DNA of 64,000 nucleotides from Candidatus Desulfarcum epimagneticum (lineage in GTDB: Bacteria > Desulfobacterota > Desulfobacteria > Desulfobacterales > CR-1), in contig CAACVI010000001.1 of NCBI GenBank assembly GCA_900659855.1, forward strand, positions 441,963-505,962. The letters are read 5' to 3'. The translations under genes and the position numbers were made by a program. Shown piece after piece: positions 26,472 to 35,686 of this stretch (within the stretch, counting starts at the first letter, position 1; each line of letters starts with the position of its first letter). The notes under the pieces were generated by a model that was not told the origin of the DNA, searched no databases, and saw nothing but the letters and a program-made list of their open reading frames with translations.

Positions 26472-27556
26472 GAATCTGGACGCGAAACTCATTCAGTTCA
26501 GAGGTTATCTTTGACCTGCCGGACAAGGAAAAAAGACTGGCGGACATCGAAAAAATCATCGCCGAAAAAACATTTTGGGACAACCCGGAAAAAACCACAT
26601 CGGTTTTAAAGGAGCGGACCTTTCTTTCCGGGGTCATTGACACATTCAACGCCCTGTCCGGCGACCTGGAGGAGAGCGGCATTCTCCTGGAGCTGGCGCT
26701 GGAGGAATCGGACGACGACGCCCTTTCCGAGGTGTCCGAAGGGGTCCGGTCTGTGGAAGAGCGGCTCCGCCGCCTTTCCCTGGAGTATATGCTGGACGGA
26801 GAGGACGATTCCAAAAACGCCATTGTCTCCATCAACGCCGGCGCCGGGGGGACCGAGGCCCAGGACTGGGCGGAGATGCTTTTTCGGATGTACATGCGCT
26901 GGATGGAGAGAAAGGGCTTCAGCGGCGACGTCATCGACTACCAGCCCGGGGAGGAGGCGGGCGTCAAAAGCGTCACCTTCACGGCGTCCGGGGACTTCGC
27001 CTACGGCTATGTGAAAACCGAGACCGGGGTGCACCGCCTGGTGAGGATCTCGCCGTTTAACGCCAGCCGGAAGCGCCACACCTCATTCGCCTCGGTGTTT
27101 GTCTATCCCGAGCTGGACAACGCCATTGTGGTGGATGTGGACGAGAAAGACATTCGCCTGGATGTCTTCAGGGCCAGCGGCGCGGGCGGCCAGCACGTGA
27201 ACAAAACCAGCAGCGCGGTCCGGATTTCCCATCTGCCCACCGGCATCATTGTCCAGTGCCAGCAGGAAAAATCCCAGCACCGGAACAAAGAAATGGCCAT
27301 GAAGGTGCTTAAAGCCCGCCTGTACCAGCTGGAAAAAGACAAACAGGATCAAAAGATTAAAAACCTTCACGACGGCAAGGACGGGATTTCCTGGGGCAAC
27401 CAGATCCGGTCCTATGTGCTGCATCCCTACCAGATGGCCAAGGATCACAGGACCGGCGTGGAAGTCGGGAATGTGAACGGGGTTTTAGACGGCGACCTGG
27501 ATTCTTTCATTGAAGAGGCGCTTTTGACTTCCAAAAAATCAGGCGCCGGGAAATGA
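26443..27556 (+). CDS. prfB: Peptide chain release factor 2 with programmed +1 frameshift
   Basis: RF2 terminates translation at UGA and UAA. The gene starts at 26443 (GGAGG nearby), reads 23 codons to CTT TGA, then must shift +1 at 26512 and continue as DLPDKEKRLADIEK... to 27556, giving 370 residues. The coding joins are 26443-26511 and 26513-27556. The stop-codon reading motif SPF (RISPFNASR) and the catalytic GGQ (SGAGGQHVNKTSSAV) are both present. The shift lets RF2 control its own level. Without the shift the annotated protein would begin much too late. The next gene overlaps by four bases. Confidence 0.96.
26500..26514 (+). promoter_or_regulatory. prfB programmed frameshift site
   Basis: AGAGGTTATCTTTGA followed by C: a CTT slippery codon directly before an in-frame TGA, with an AGAGG Shine-Dalgarno-like element a few bases before it. 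Compare the classic AGGGGGUAUCUUUGAC site. Slow UGA recognition when RF2 is scarce favours the +1 slip. Confidence 0.93.
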
Positions 27557-28095
27557 GCCCCTATGAGGTCATCGACAAATATTACCGGCCCGGATCAAAG
27601 CTGCGCGACATCCTGGTCCGGCACAGCGAGCGCGTGGCCGAAAAGGCCCTGGCGGTCGCGGAGAGGGCGGCCCATTTAAATCCCGACCGCCGCTTCATCC
27701 GGGAGGCGGCCCTGCTTCATGACATCGGGATTTTTCTGACCCGAAAACCCGAGATCGCCTGCCGGGGGACCCGCCGGTATATCCTGCACGGGCTTTTGGG
27801 AAGACGGATTCTGGAAAAAGAGGGCCTGCCGGCCCACGCCCGGGTCTGCGAGCGGCACGTGGGGGCCGGCATCACGGCAAAGGAGGCCCGGGAGCATGGC
27901 TTTCCGGTCCCCTGGCGGGACATGGCCCCGGTGTCTCTGGAGGAGAAAATCATCTGCTACGCGGACAAGTTTTTTTCCAAAAGCCCGGGGAAAAACGACC
28001 GGGAAGAAAAGATGGACGATATCGTGAAAGAGCTGAAAGGCCATGGCCCGGGCAAGGCCGAGCGGTTTTTAGAGTGGGCTCAAATATTTGAATAG
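27553..28095 (+). CDS. HD-domain phosphohydrolase-like protein
   Basis: A 180-residue HD-domain protein. The metal-binding pattern is visible as H...LLHDIG (AALLHDIGIFLTRK) with further histidines in ILHGLLGRRI and ERHVGAGI, and a late aspartate in CYADKFFSKSP. HD proteins of this size hydrolyse nucleotides or other phosphoesters; the substrate is unknown. It starts four bases before the prfB stop (ATGA overlap), so the two are translationally coupled, though no functional link is known. Confidence 0.85.
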   Translation: MSPYEVIDKYYRPGSKLRDILVRHSERVAEKALAVAERAAHLNPDRRFIREAALLHDIGIFLTRKPEIACRGTRRYILHGLLGRRILEKEGLPAHARVCERHVGAGITAKEAREHGFPVPWRDMAPVSLEEKIICYADKFFSKSPGKNDREEKMDDIVKELKGHGPGKAERFLEWAQIFE

Positions 28096-28166
28096 AGGTT
28101 TGGACAGAGTGAGGAAGGGTTTTTCGCCGAATATTCGGGGGAAAACGGGCCGAAATCATAATGTTT

Positions 28167-28195
28167 TTGACAACCGCTCCCATAAGCTATATAAT
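28167..28195 (+). promoter_or_regulatory. Exact-consensus sigma-70 promoter of the icmF operon
   Basis: TTGACA (28167-28172), exactly 17 bases, TATAAT (28190-28195). Both hexamers are perfect. The start codon of icmF is about 75 bases downstream. Confidence 0.9.
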
Positions 28196-28199
28196 AGCT
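28185..28199. promoter_or_regulatory. Palindrome over the icmF -10 box, possible operator
   Basis: AGCTAT-ATA-ATAGCT is a perfect inverted repeat centred on the -10 hexamer. A repressor bound here would block the otherwise maximal promoter. The XRE-cupin regulator at 33809, in the same gene cluster, is a candidate. Confidence 0.45.
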
Positions 28200-28269
28200 G
28201 GATTTCATTTAAAACCGGGTGTCAGCGCCCATGACGGAACAGACGCAAACACGCAGCGGGAGGAGATAT

Positions 28270-31200
28270 ATGAACGATAACGCCAGGACCCAGAAAAACA
28301 AGCGCTTCATACGGGTGGTCACCGCCACGTCTCTTTTTGACGGCCATGACGCGTCCATCAACATCATGCGCCGGATACTTCAGGATCATGGCGTGGAGGT
28401 CATTCACCTGGGCCACAACCGGTCCGTGAAGGAAATTGTGGACGCCGCCGTTGAGGAGGATGTCCAGGGGATCGCGGTGTCGAGCTACCAGGGCGGCCAC
28501 ATTGAGTTTTTCAAGTACATGGTCGATCTGCTCAAGGAAAACAACGCGTCCCATATTCGAATTTTCGGCGGCGGAGGCGGGGTGATCGTCCCGGACGAGA
28601 TCCGGGAGCTGGAGGAATACGGCGTGGCCAGGATTTATTCCCCGGAAGACGGGGCGCGGCTGGGCCTTCCGGGCATCATCGGCGACATGATCGACAAGAT
28701 GAGCGAATTTGTTCTTTCCGCGTTTCCCCCCGACCTCGGGGACCTTGGGCCTGAAAACAAACGGCTCACGGCCAATTTGATCACCGCTTTGGAAAACGAG
28801 ACGGTTCTGGATGAGCCGGACCGGACCGCCTTGAGCGCCGTCCGGGAGGAACTCCGCAAAAAAAGCGCCGCGTCCGGCATTCCCGTGGTGGGAATCACCG
28901 GGACCGGGGGCGCGGGAAAATCCTCCCTCACCGATGAGCTGATTCTAAGAATCCTTCGGGACATCCCGGACATCCACATCGCCATCATCAGCTGCGATCC
29001 GTCCCGGCGAAAAACCGGGGGCGCGCTTCTGGGAGACCGGATACGCATGAACGCCATCGGAAGCGACCGGGTCCACCTGCGCTCTTTAGGGACGCGTTTT
29101 TCCGATTCGGAGACGCCGGAGTGTCTTCCCGACGCCATTGACGTGGCCAGGGCGGCGGGGTTTGATCTGGTCATTGTGGAAACGGCGGGCATCGGCCAGG
29201 GGGATTCGCGCATTATCGACCTCACGGATGTCTCCGTTTACGTCATGACCAGCGAGTTCGGGTCCGCCTCCCAGCTGGAAAAGATCGATATGCTGGATTT
29301 CGCCGACATCGTGGTCATCAACAAGTTTGAAAAACGCGGCGGCGAGGACGCGCTTCGGGATGTGCGAAAACAGGTGCAGCGCAATCATGGGCTCTTTGAC
29401 CGGGCCCCGAAGGACATGCCGGTGTACGGAACCATCGCCTCCAAATTCAACGACGACGGGGTGACGGGGCTCTACCAGGGCCTGTTTGATATCATCGCCG
29501 AAAAGACCGGGGTCGCCTTTGAACGCAGGGCCGCGGATGTGGGGACCATGACCTCCACCTCCAAGACCATCATCATCCCGCCGGAGAGGGTCCGCTACCT
29601 TTCGGAAATCGCGGACACGGTGAGGGCCTATCATGAGGAGACCCGCATTCAGGCCGGCGCGCTCAGAAGACTGTGGCGCATAGAGGAGGTCATGAAGGAG
29701 ATCGGGGAAGACGCGGCGGACGACGGCGCCTCCCAGGCGCTGGAGCGTCTGGGCCGGGAGGCTGAAAAGGCCCGGAAGGCCGTTTCGGCGGAAACCGCCG
29801 CTCTCGCGGGGTCGTGGGAAAAAACCCGCGAGACTTACGCCGCCGACGAGTTTGTGTACAAAGTGCGGGACCGGGAAATCCGGATGCCTTTGACCTCCCG
29901 CTCCCTTTCCGGAACCCGGATTCCCAAAATCGTCCTTCCCGGCTTCGCGGACCCCGGGGAAACCTACCGGTGGATGCGGCAGGAAAACATTCCCGGGGAG
30001 TTTCCCTACACCGCCGGGGTGTTCCCTCTGAAACGGGCGGATGAGGACCCCACCCGGATGTTCGCCGGAGAGGGGGGGCCCAAACGGACCAACTCCCGTT
30101 TTAAAATGCTGTCGGCCAATTACGAGGCCAAACGGCTCTCCACCGCCTTTGACTCCGTGACCCTTTACGGGTACGATCCGGACAAACGCCCGGATATTTA
30201 CGGCAAGATCGGCAATTCCGGGGTGAGCATCTGCACGCTGGACGATGTCCGGGACATGTACGACGGCTTTGACCTGTGCCTGCCCTCCACATCGGTGTCC
30301 ATGACCATCAACGGCCCGGCGCCCATCATGCTGGCCATGTTTTTAAACGCGGCCATCGACCAGCGGATGGAGGCGTTTCGCAAAGACAGTCAAAGGGAGC
30401 CGGACGAAAAGGAAAGCGCGGAAATCAAATCCCGGGTTCTTCAAAATGTCCGGGGAACGGTCCAGGCCGACATCCTGAAGGAAGACCAGGGCCAGAACAC
30501 CTGCATCTTTTCCATCGAGTTCGCCCTGAAGATGATGGGGGACATCCAGTCGTACTTTATCGAAAACAATGTCCGGAATTTTTATTCCGTGTCCATATCC
30601 GGATACCACATCGCCGAGGCCGGCGCCAATCCCATCACCCAGCTGGCGCTGACCCTGGCCAACGGATTCACCTATGTGGAGTATTACCTGTCCCGGGGCA
30701 TGTCCATCGACGATTTCGGGCCCAACCTTTCCTTTTTCTTCTCCAATGGGATGGACCCCGAGTACACCGTCATCGGAAGGGTGGCCCGGCGCATATGGGC
30801 CATCGCCATGCGCGACAAATACAAGGCCTCCCCGCGCTCCCGGATGCTCAAATACCACATCCAGACATCGGGCCGGTCCCTTCACAGCCAGGAGATTCAG
30901 TTCAACGACATCCGCACCACCCTCCAGGCCCTTTGCGCGGTGTATGACAACTGCAACAGCCTGCACACCAACGCCTTTGACGAGGCCATCACCACCCCCA
31001 CCAATGAGTCGGTGCGCCGGGCGCTGGCCATTCAGCTCATCATCAACCGGGAGTGGGGCGTCTCCAAAAGCGAGAATTTCATCCAGGGCAGCTTTGTGGT
31101 GGAGGAGCTGACCCGTCTGGTGGAGGAGGCCGTTTTGATGGAGTTCGACCGCATCTCCGAGCGGGGCGGGGTTCTGGGCGCCATGGAAACCGGCTACCAG

Positions 31201-31557
31201 AGAAGCCGGATTCAGGAAGAGTCCCTGTATTATGAGACGCTCAAAGACACGGGCGACCTGCCGGTGATCGGGGTGAACACCTTCCGGGACCCGGACGCCG
31301 ACCCGGACGCCCTGGTGGAATCCGTGGAGCTGGCCCGGTCCACCGATGATGAGAAAGACTCCCAGCTCAAGCGTCTGGACGATTTCCAGACCCGGCATCG
31401 GGACGAGGCGCCGGCGGCCCTTGAAAAACTCACTGAAACCGCGCTTTCCGGGGGCAATATGTTCGCCTCCCTCATGGAGGCCGCCCGGGTGTGCAGCCTG
31501 GGACAGATCACCGGGGCGCTGTATGAGGTGGGGGGAAAATACAGGCGAAACATGTAG
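28270..31557 (+). CDS. icmF: Fused isobutyryl-CoA mutase IcmF (B12 domain + G-protein chaperone + mutase)
   Basis: IcmF interconverts isobutyryl-CoA and butyryl-CoA with adenosylcobalamin. In the 1095-residue product the order is: B12 domain about 10-150 with the cobalt-ligand motif DGHDAS, MeaI-type GTPase about 200-430 with P-loop GTGGAGKSS, linker, and mutase domain about 560-1095. Residues that set specificity are visible: Phe585 in TAGVFPLKR and Gln742 in GQNTCIFS replace the Tyr and Arg of methylmalonyl-CoA mutase. [14 protein letters not shown] is also an IcmF mark. The ATG at 28270 follows GGAGGAGATAT; an earlier in-frame ATG at 28219 is less likely. It leads a cluster of butyryl-CoA oxidation genes. 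Confidence 0.94.
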   Translation: MNDNARTQKNKRFIRVVTATSLFDGHDASINIMRRILQDHGVEVIHLGHNRSVKEIVDAAVEEDVQGIAVSSYQGGHIEFFKYMVDLLKENNASHIRIFGGGGGVIVPDEIRELEEYGVARIYSPEDGARLGLPGIIGDMIDKMSEFVLSAFPPDLGDLGPENKRLTANLITALENETVLDEPDRTALSAVREELRKKSAASGIPVVGITGTGGAGKSSLTDELILRILRDIPDIHIAIISCDPSRRKTGGALLGDRIRMNAIGSDRVHLRSLGTRFSDSETPECLPDAIDVARAAGFDLVIVETAGIGQGDSRIIDLTDVSVYVMTSEFGSASQLEKIDMLDFADIVVINKFEKRGGEDALRDVRKQVQRNHGLFDRAPKDMPVYGTIASKFNDDGVTGLYQGLFDIIAEKTGVAFERRAADVGTMTSTSKTIIIPPERVRYLSEIADTVRAYHEETRIQAGALRRLWRIEEVMKEIGEDAADDGASQALERLGREAEKARKAVSAETAALAGSWEKTRETYAADEFVYKVRDREIRMPLTSRSLSGTRIPKIVLPGFADPGETYRWMRQENIPGEFPYTAGVFPLKRADEDPTRMFAGEGGPKRTNSRFKMLSANYEAKRLSTAFDSVTLYGYDPDKRPDIYGKIGNSGVSICTLDDVRDMYDGFDLCLPSTSVSMTINGPAPIMLAMFLNAAIDQRMEAFRKDSQREPDEKESAEIKSRVLQNVRGTVQADILKEDQGQNTCIFSIEFALKMMGDIQSYFIENNVRNFYSVSISGYHIAEAGANPITQLALTLANGFTYVEYYLSRGMSIDDFGPNLSFFFSNGMDPEYTVIGRVARRIWAIAMRDKYKASPRSRMLKYHIQTSGRSLHSQEIQFNDIRTTLQALCAVYDNCNSLHTNAFDEAITTPTNESVRRALAIQLIINREWGVSKSENFIQGSFVVEELTRLVEEAVLMEFDRISERGGVLGAMETGYQRSRIQEESLYYETLKDTGDLPVIGVNTFRDPDADPDALVESVELARSTDDEKDSQLKRLDDFQTRHRDEAPAALEKLTETALSGGNMFASLMEAARVCSLGQITGALYEVGGKYRRNM

Positions 31558-31589
31558 TCAACATGAAAATAATGAAAGGAGAAAACGAT

Positions 31590-32765
31590 ATGAAAGAAGC
31601 GGTCATCGTCAGCGCCGTCAGAACCCCTCTTGGAAGTTTCAACGGCTCGTTAAGCGGAGTGGGCGCCACGGACCTGGGCGCCCGGGTCATTGAGGAGGCG
31701 GTCAAAAGGGCCGGGATTGAAAAAAAGGACGTGAACGAGGTCATCATGGGCCAGGTGCTTCCGTGCGGCTACGGGCAGAACCCGGCCAAACAGGCGGCCA
31801 TCAAGGCCGGGATGCCCCCCGAGGCGGAGTGCTTCACCGTGAACAAGGTGTGCGGCTCTGCCCTGAAAACGGTGATGCTCGCGGCCCAGGCCATCCAGCT
31901 CGGGGACGCGGACGTGGTGGTGGCCGGCGGCATGGAAAACATGTCCATGGCCCCCTATTACCTGGAAAAGGCCCGTTTCGGCTATCGAATGGGGCCGGGC
32001 AAGCTTCAGGACCACATGATCCATGACGGACTGTGGGACATTGTGAACGACTTTCACATGGGCGTGTCCAACGAGCTGTGCTCCGAGAAATACGGAATCA
32101 GCAAGAAAGACCAGGACCTTTACGCGGCGGAGTCCTATAAAAGGACCCTGGACGCCATTGAAAAAGGCAAATTCAAGGATGAGATCGTTCCGGTGGCCAT
32201 CCCCTCCCGAAAGGGCGATCCCGTGATTTTTGACACGGACGAATGCCCCCGGCCCACCTCCTATGAGTCGCTTGAAAAAATGAAAGGCGCCTTTAAAAAA
32301 GGCGGCGTGGGCACGGCCGGAAACGCGTCGGTGATCAGCGACGGGGCCGCGGCCGTGACGGTCATGTCCCGGGAAAAGGCCCGGGAGCTGGGCTGCGAAA
32401 TCATGGCCACCGTGGGCGCCCAGGCGTCCAGCGGCATTGAGTTGAAATACGTGCTGGTGGCGCCCATCCTGGCGGTTCCCAAATGCCTGAAAAAAGAGGG
32501 CATCGGCAAAGACGATGTGGACCTCTTTGAAATCAACGAGGCGTTCAGCGGCTCCACGGCCGCTGTGCTGAAGGACCTGGAGCTGGACCCTTCCAAGGTG
32601 AATGTCAACGGCGGGAGCGTGGCCATCGGCCATCCCATCGGCGCCAGCGGATGCCGGGTGCTGGTCACCCTGATTCATGAAATGATCAAACAGGACAAAA
32701 AAACCGGCCTGGCCTCGCTGTGCCTGGGGGGCGGGGAAGCGGTGGCCTTGGTGGTGAAAAGGTGA
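31590..32765 (+). CDS. Acetyl-CoA C-acetyltransferase (thiolase)
   Basis: A 391-residue thiolase with the acyl-accepting Cys88 in NKVCGSALK, GGSVAIGHPIGASGCR with the catalytic histidine, and a second cysteine in CLGGGEAVAL. It would cleave acetoacetyl-CoA to two acetyl-CoA in the oxidative direction. The ATG at 31590 follows AAAGGAGAAAACGAT; the frame is open nine codons further up. It begins 32 bases after icmF and its stop codon touches a repeat family A copy. Confidence 0.95.
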   Translation: MKEAVIVSAVRTPLGSFNGSLSGVGATDLGARVIEEAVKRAGIEKKDVNEVIMGQVLPCGYGQNPAKQAAIKAGMPPEAECFTVNKVCGSALKTVMLAAQAIQLGDADVVVAGGMENMSMAPYYLEKARFGYRMGPGKLQDHMIHDGLWDIVNDFHMGVSNELCSEKYGISKKDQDLYAAESYKRTLDAIEKGKFKDEIVPVAIPSRKGDPVIFDTDECPRPTSYESLEKMKGAFKKGGVGTAGNASVISDGAAAVTVMSREKARELGCEIMATVGAQASSGIELKYVLVAPILAVPKCLKKEGIGKDDVDLFEINEAFSGSTAAVLKDLELDPSKVNVNGGSVAIGHPIGASGCRVLVTLIHEMIKQDKKTGLASLCLGGGEAVALVVKR

Positions 32766-32890
32766 CGACACCGTAAAAAGTCAGATATGCCGCGTTCCGG
32801 CGCTTTTTTGTTCATTCGGCATACTTGCATGTGTGGCCTCATTCTCAAAAAAGCGCCGCGCCTTGCATATCGAATTTTTACGATGTCTTT
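32764..32890. repeat. Repeat family A, long palindromic copy
   Basis: Two arms of about 43 bases: GACACCGTAAAAAGTCAGAT ... GGCGCTTTTTT at the left, and the complementary AAAAAAGCGCCGCGCC ... TTTTTACGATGTC at the right, around a 35-base centre with GCATACTTGCATG. It lies between the thiolase and hbd genes and begins within the thiolase stop. Confidence 0.9.
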
Positions 32891-32940
32891 TAAGGGGCTG
32901 AGAGTTTTTTAAAATATAAAAAAACGTGGGGAGAATCAAC

Positions 32941-33792
32941 ATGACGATCAAAACATTCGGAGTGATCGGCTCCGGTCAGATGGGAAACGGAATCGCCCAG
33001 GTGGCGGCGGCCGCCGGCCTGGATGTCATTATGAACGACATCAAACAGGAGTTTGTGGAAAAGGGCGTGGCGGTGATTGAAAAGAACCTGGGCCGGGCCG
33101 TGAAAAAAGGCAAAATGTCCGAAGACGACCAAAAGGCCGTTTTGGGACGGATTCGGACCAGTGTGGACATCCAGGACATGGCGGCGGCGGATTTTGTGGT
33201 GGAGGCGGCCACGGAGAACGAGACGCTCAAATTCAAGATTTTTGAGGACCTGGACGCCATCTGCCCGCCGGACGCCATTTTGTCCACCAACACCTCCTCC
33301 ATTCCCATCGGCCGCATCGCGGCGGTCACGAACCGCCGGGACAAGGTCATCGGCATGCATTTCATGAACCCGGTTCCGGTGATGAAGCTGGTGGAGATCA
33401 TCCGGGGGCTGGCCACGTCCGACGAGACCTTTGAAATCACCCGGGAGCTGGCCGTGTCATTCGGCAAAACCCCGGCCGAGTCCAACGATTATCCCGGCTT
33501 TATCGCCAACCGGATCCTCATGCCCATGATCAACGAGGCAGTGTATTGCCTGTATCACAACGTCGGGACCCGGGAGGACATCGACACGGTGATGAAGCTG
33601 GGGATGAACCATCCCATGGGGCCCCTGGCCCTGGCCGACCTCATCGGCATCGACACCTGCCTGGCCATCATGGAAACCCTGTTCGACGGTTTTAAGGATT
33701 CCAAATACCGCCCGTGCCCGCTTTTGAAAAAGTACGCGGAGGCCGGGTGGCTGGGAAGAAAAACCGGCCGGGGGTTTTATGAATACGAATAG
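32941..33792 (+). CDS. hbd: 3-hydroxybutyryl-CoA dehydrogenase
   Basis: A 283-residue NAD(P)-dependent enzyme oxidising (S)-3-hydroxybutyryl-CoA to acetoacetyl-CoA. It has the Rossmann motif GVIGSGQMGNGIAQ at 7-20, STNTSSIPI, the catalytic histidine in GMHFMNPVPVMKLVE, and NRILMPMINEA of the C-terminal domain. Short single-function form without hydratase, normal length. Start supported by GGGGAG before the ATG. It lies between thiolase and the regulator in the butyrate cluster. Confidence 0.94.
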   Translation: MTIKTFGVIGSGQMGNGIAQVAAAAGLDVIMNDIKQEFVEKGVAVIEKNLGRAVKKGKMSEDDQKAVLGRIRTSVDIQDMAAADFVVEAATENETLKFKIFEDLDAICPPDAILSTNTSSIPIGRIAAVTNRRDKVIGMHFMNPVPVMKLVEIIRGLATSDETFEITRELAVSFGKTPAESNDYPGFIANRILMPMINEAVYCLYHNVGTREDIDTVMKLGMNHPMGPLALADLIGIDTCLAIMETLFDGFKDSKYRPCPLLKKYAEAGWLGRKTGRGFYEYE

Positions 33793-33808
33793 TTTCTAAG
33801 GAGGGCAT

Positions 33809-34357
33809 ATGCCAAAAAAAAAGGAAACCCTTGTTCCGGTGGGAAAACGAATCAAAAAGATACGGACGGAAAAAAGTATCTCTTTTGAGCGGCTGGCCAA
33901 TGACACCGGTTTTTCCGTGGAATACCTCAAACGAATGGAAAAGGGCGAGGAAACCCCGTCTGTGGGCGCGCTTTTGCAGATCGCCCGGTCCCTGGAGATG
34001 GACTCCGCCGAGTTTTTGAGGTCGCAGGAAAACCGGCAGGAAAACCGGGTCCGGGAATACGCCATGAGGACGGACAACTACGCCTACAAAACCCTGACGC
34101 CGGGCGCGGAAAACAAGCACCTGAAGTCGTTTCTGGTGGAGGTGGACCCCATGCGGGACCACACGGGGCTCAACTACCAGCACGAGGGCGAGGAGTTCGC
34201 CTATCTTCTGTCCGGGAGCGTGGAGATTATTGTGGGAGAAAATGTGAACAGACTGGAGGCCGGGGAATCGCTTCATTTCAACTCCGGCATCCGCCACCAG
34301 CTTAAAAATGTCGGGGATGAGAAAGCCGAGCTGCTGGTGGTGATTTACTCGCCTTAA
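33809..34357 (+). CDS. XRE-family regulator with C-terminal cupin domain
   Basis: A 182-residue two-domain protein: helix-turn-helix about 12-66 (ISFERLANDTGFSVEYLKRM), then a cupin barrel about 105-180 (HEGEEFAYLLSGSVEIIVGE, FNSGIRHQLKN). Such regulators usually sense a small ligand in the cupin and repress nearby catabolic genes. It starts 16 bases after hbd and is followed after 12 bases by the acyl-CoA dehydrogenase, so it likely controls this cluster, possibly at the palindrome 28185-28199. The ligand may be an acyl-CoA, but that is a guess. Confidence 0.88.
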   Translation: MPKKKETLVPVGKRIKKIRTEKSISFERLANDTGFSVEYLKRMEKGEETPSVGALLQIARSLEMDSAEFLRSQENRQENRVREYAMRTDNYAYKTLTPGAENKHLKSFLVEVDPMRDHTGLNYQHEGEEFAYLLSGSVEIIVGENVNRLEAGESLHFNSGIRHQLKNVGDEKAELLVVIYSP

Positions 34358-34369
34358 AGGAGTCGGGAA

Positions 34370-35521
34370 ATGAGTGTGCATCTGACAGACGAACAAATCA
34401 TGATTCAGACAATGGTCCGGGAGTTTTCCCGGAAAGTGGTGGCGGAAACGGCCATGGAGCGGGACCGGACCAAGGAGTTTCCGGCCGACAATTTAAAGCA
34501 GATGGCCGAGCTGGGTCTGATGGGCATGATGATTCCGTTCGATTACGAAGGCTCCGGCGCCGACACCGTCAGCTATGTCCTGGCCCTTTCGGAAATCGCC
34601 TATTCGTGCGCGTCCACGGCCGTGGTGATGTCCGTTCACAACTCCATTGTCTGCGAAAGCGTGTATAAATACGGAACCGATGAGCAAAAAGAGAAGTATT
34701 TAAAAGACCTGGCGTCGGGAACATACATCGGCGCCTTTGCCCTGACCGAGCCCCACGCCGGCTCCGACCCGGTCATGCAGAACACGACGGCGGAGCGGGA
34801 CGGGGATTTTTATGTGATCAACGGAACCAAGCGCTTTATCACCACCGGGCAGAATTCGGGCCTGGTCATCGTGACGGCCAAAACCAACCCGGAAAAGCGC
34901 CACAAGGGGATCAGCGCCTTTCTGGTCACCAAGGACAACCCGGGCCTGAAGGTGGGGCATGTGGAGGACAAGCTGGGGCTTCGGGCCTCGGACACGGTGG
35001 ATCTCATCTTTGAGGACTGCCGGGTCCCGGCGTCGGACATGCTGGGGGAAGAGGGCGACGGCTTTAAAATCGCCATGACCGGTCTGGACTGCGGGCGCAT
35101 CGGCATCGCGGCCCAGTCCATCGGCCTGGCCCAGGCGGCCCTGGACGCCTCGGTGGATTACGCCAAGAGCCGTCGGCAGTTCGGCCAGGCCATTTCCAAG
35201 TTCCAGGGGCTGCGCTGGACCATCGCGGACATGGCCACCGAGCTTGAGGCCGCCCGCCAGCTCACCTTTTCGGCGGCCATGATGAAGGACCGGGGGGAGA
35301 AGTTCACCTCCCAGGCGTCCATGGCCAAGCTTTTCGCCTCTGAGACGGTGAACCGGATCACGGCCAAGGCCATCCAGATTCACGGGGGCTACGGCTACAC
35401 CAAGGAATACCCGGTGGAGCGCTTTTACCGGGACGCCCGCGTGTTCACCATTTACGAGGGAACATCCGAAATCCAGCGGGTGGTGATTTCGAATCATATT
35501 TTTAAAGACAAGCGGAAATAG
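34370..35521 (+). CDS. Acyl-CoA dehydrogenase, short-chain/butyryl-CoA type
   Basis: A 383-residue FAD enzyme that makes the 2,3-double bond in acyl-CoA. Visible marks are ALTEPHAGSDP, the flavin-binding FITTGQNSG stretch, GLDCGRIGIAAQSIGLAQAA, QIHGGYGYTKEYPVERFYRD and the catalytic-base motif IYEGTSEIQR. Together with icmF, hbd and thiolase it completes a path from isobutyryl-CoA or butyryl-CoA to acetyl-CoA except for the enoyl-CoA hydratase, which is not in this window. No etfAB genes are adjacent. Confidence 0.94.
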   Translation: MSVHLTDEQIMIQTMVREFSRKVVAETAMERDRTKEFPADNLKQMAELGLMGMMIPFDYEGSGADTVSYVLALSEIAYSCASTAVVMSVHNSIVCESVYKYGTDEQKEKYLKDLASGTYIGAFALTEPHAGSDPVMQNTTAERDGDFYVINGTKRFITTGQNSGLVIVTAKTNPEKRHKGISAFLVTKDNPGLKVGHVEDKLGLRASDTVDLIFEDCRVPASDMLGEEGDGFKIAMTGLDCGRIGIAAQSIGLAQAALDASVDYAKSRRQFGQAISKFQGLRWTIADMATELEAARQLTFSAAMMKDRGEKFTSQASMAKLFASETVNRITAKAIQIHGGYGYTKEYPVERFYRDARVFTIYEGTSEIQRVVISNHIFKDKRK

Positions 35522-35528
35522 AGCATTA

Positions 35529-35686
35529 GGGCTCGCTCAAAAATAACTTTACATTTTGGAAGCCAATTCATCCTGCCTGACTGCGTTATGAAAACTCGGC
35601 ATATCCTGATATGCCTCAAGTTTTCACGCCTTGTCAGACAGGCGACTTAACTCCCAAAATTGTAAACTAATTTTTGAGCGAACCCT
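35529..35686. repeat. Repeat family B, long palindromic copy
   Basis: Ends GGGCTCGCTCAAAAAT and, in inverse, ATTTTTGAGCGAACCC. Inside is a second dyad around CATATCCTGATATGCC. About 158 bases, no coding capacity. The right end merges with the TAA stop of thiQ. The core shares its ends with the short copy at 42495. Confidence 0.88.

Noticed and set aside
26512..26514. Stop codon early in prfB as a sign of a pseudogene
   Set aside because: It is the conserved programmed frameshift stop with CTT before it; the +1 frame is intact to the normal end.
28270..31557. Methylmalonyl-CoA mutase
   Set aside because: The fused G-protein domain and the Phe and Gln at the two specificity positions mark IcmF.
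32764..32890. Palindromic repeats as a CRISPR array
   Set aside because: Copies are kilobases apart, have no regular spacers, and no cas gene is present.
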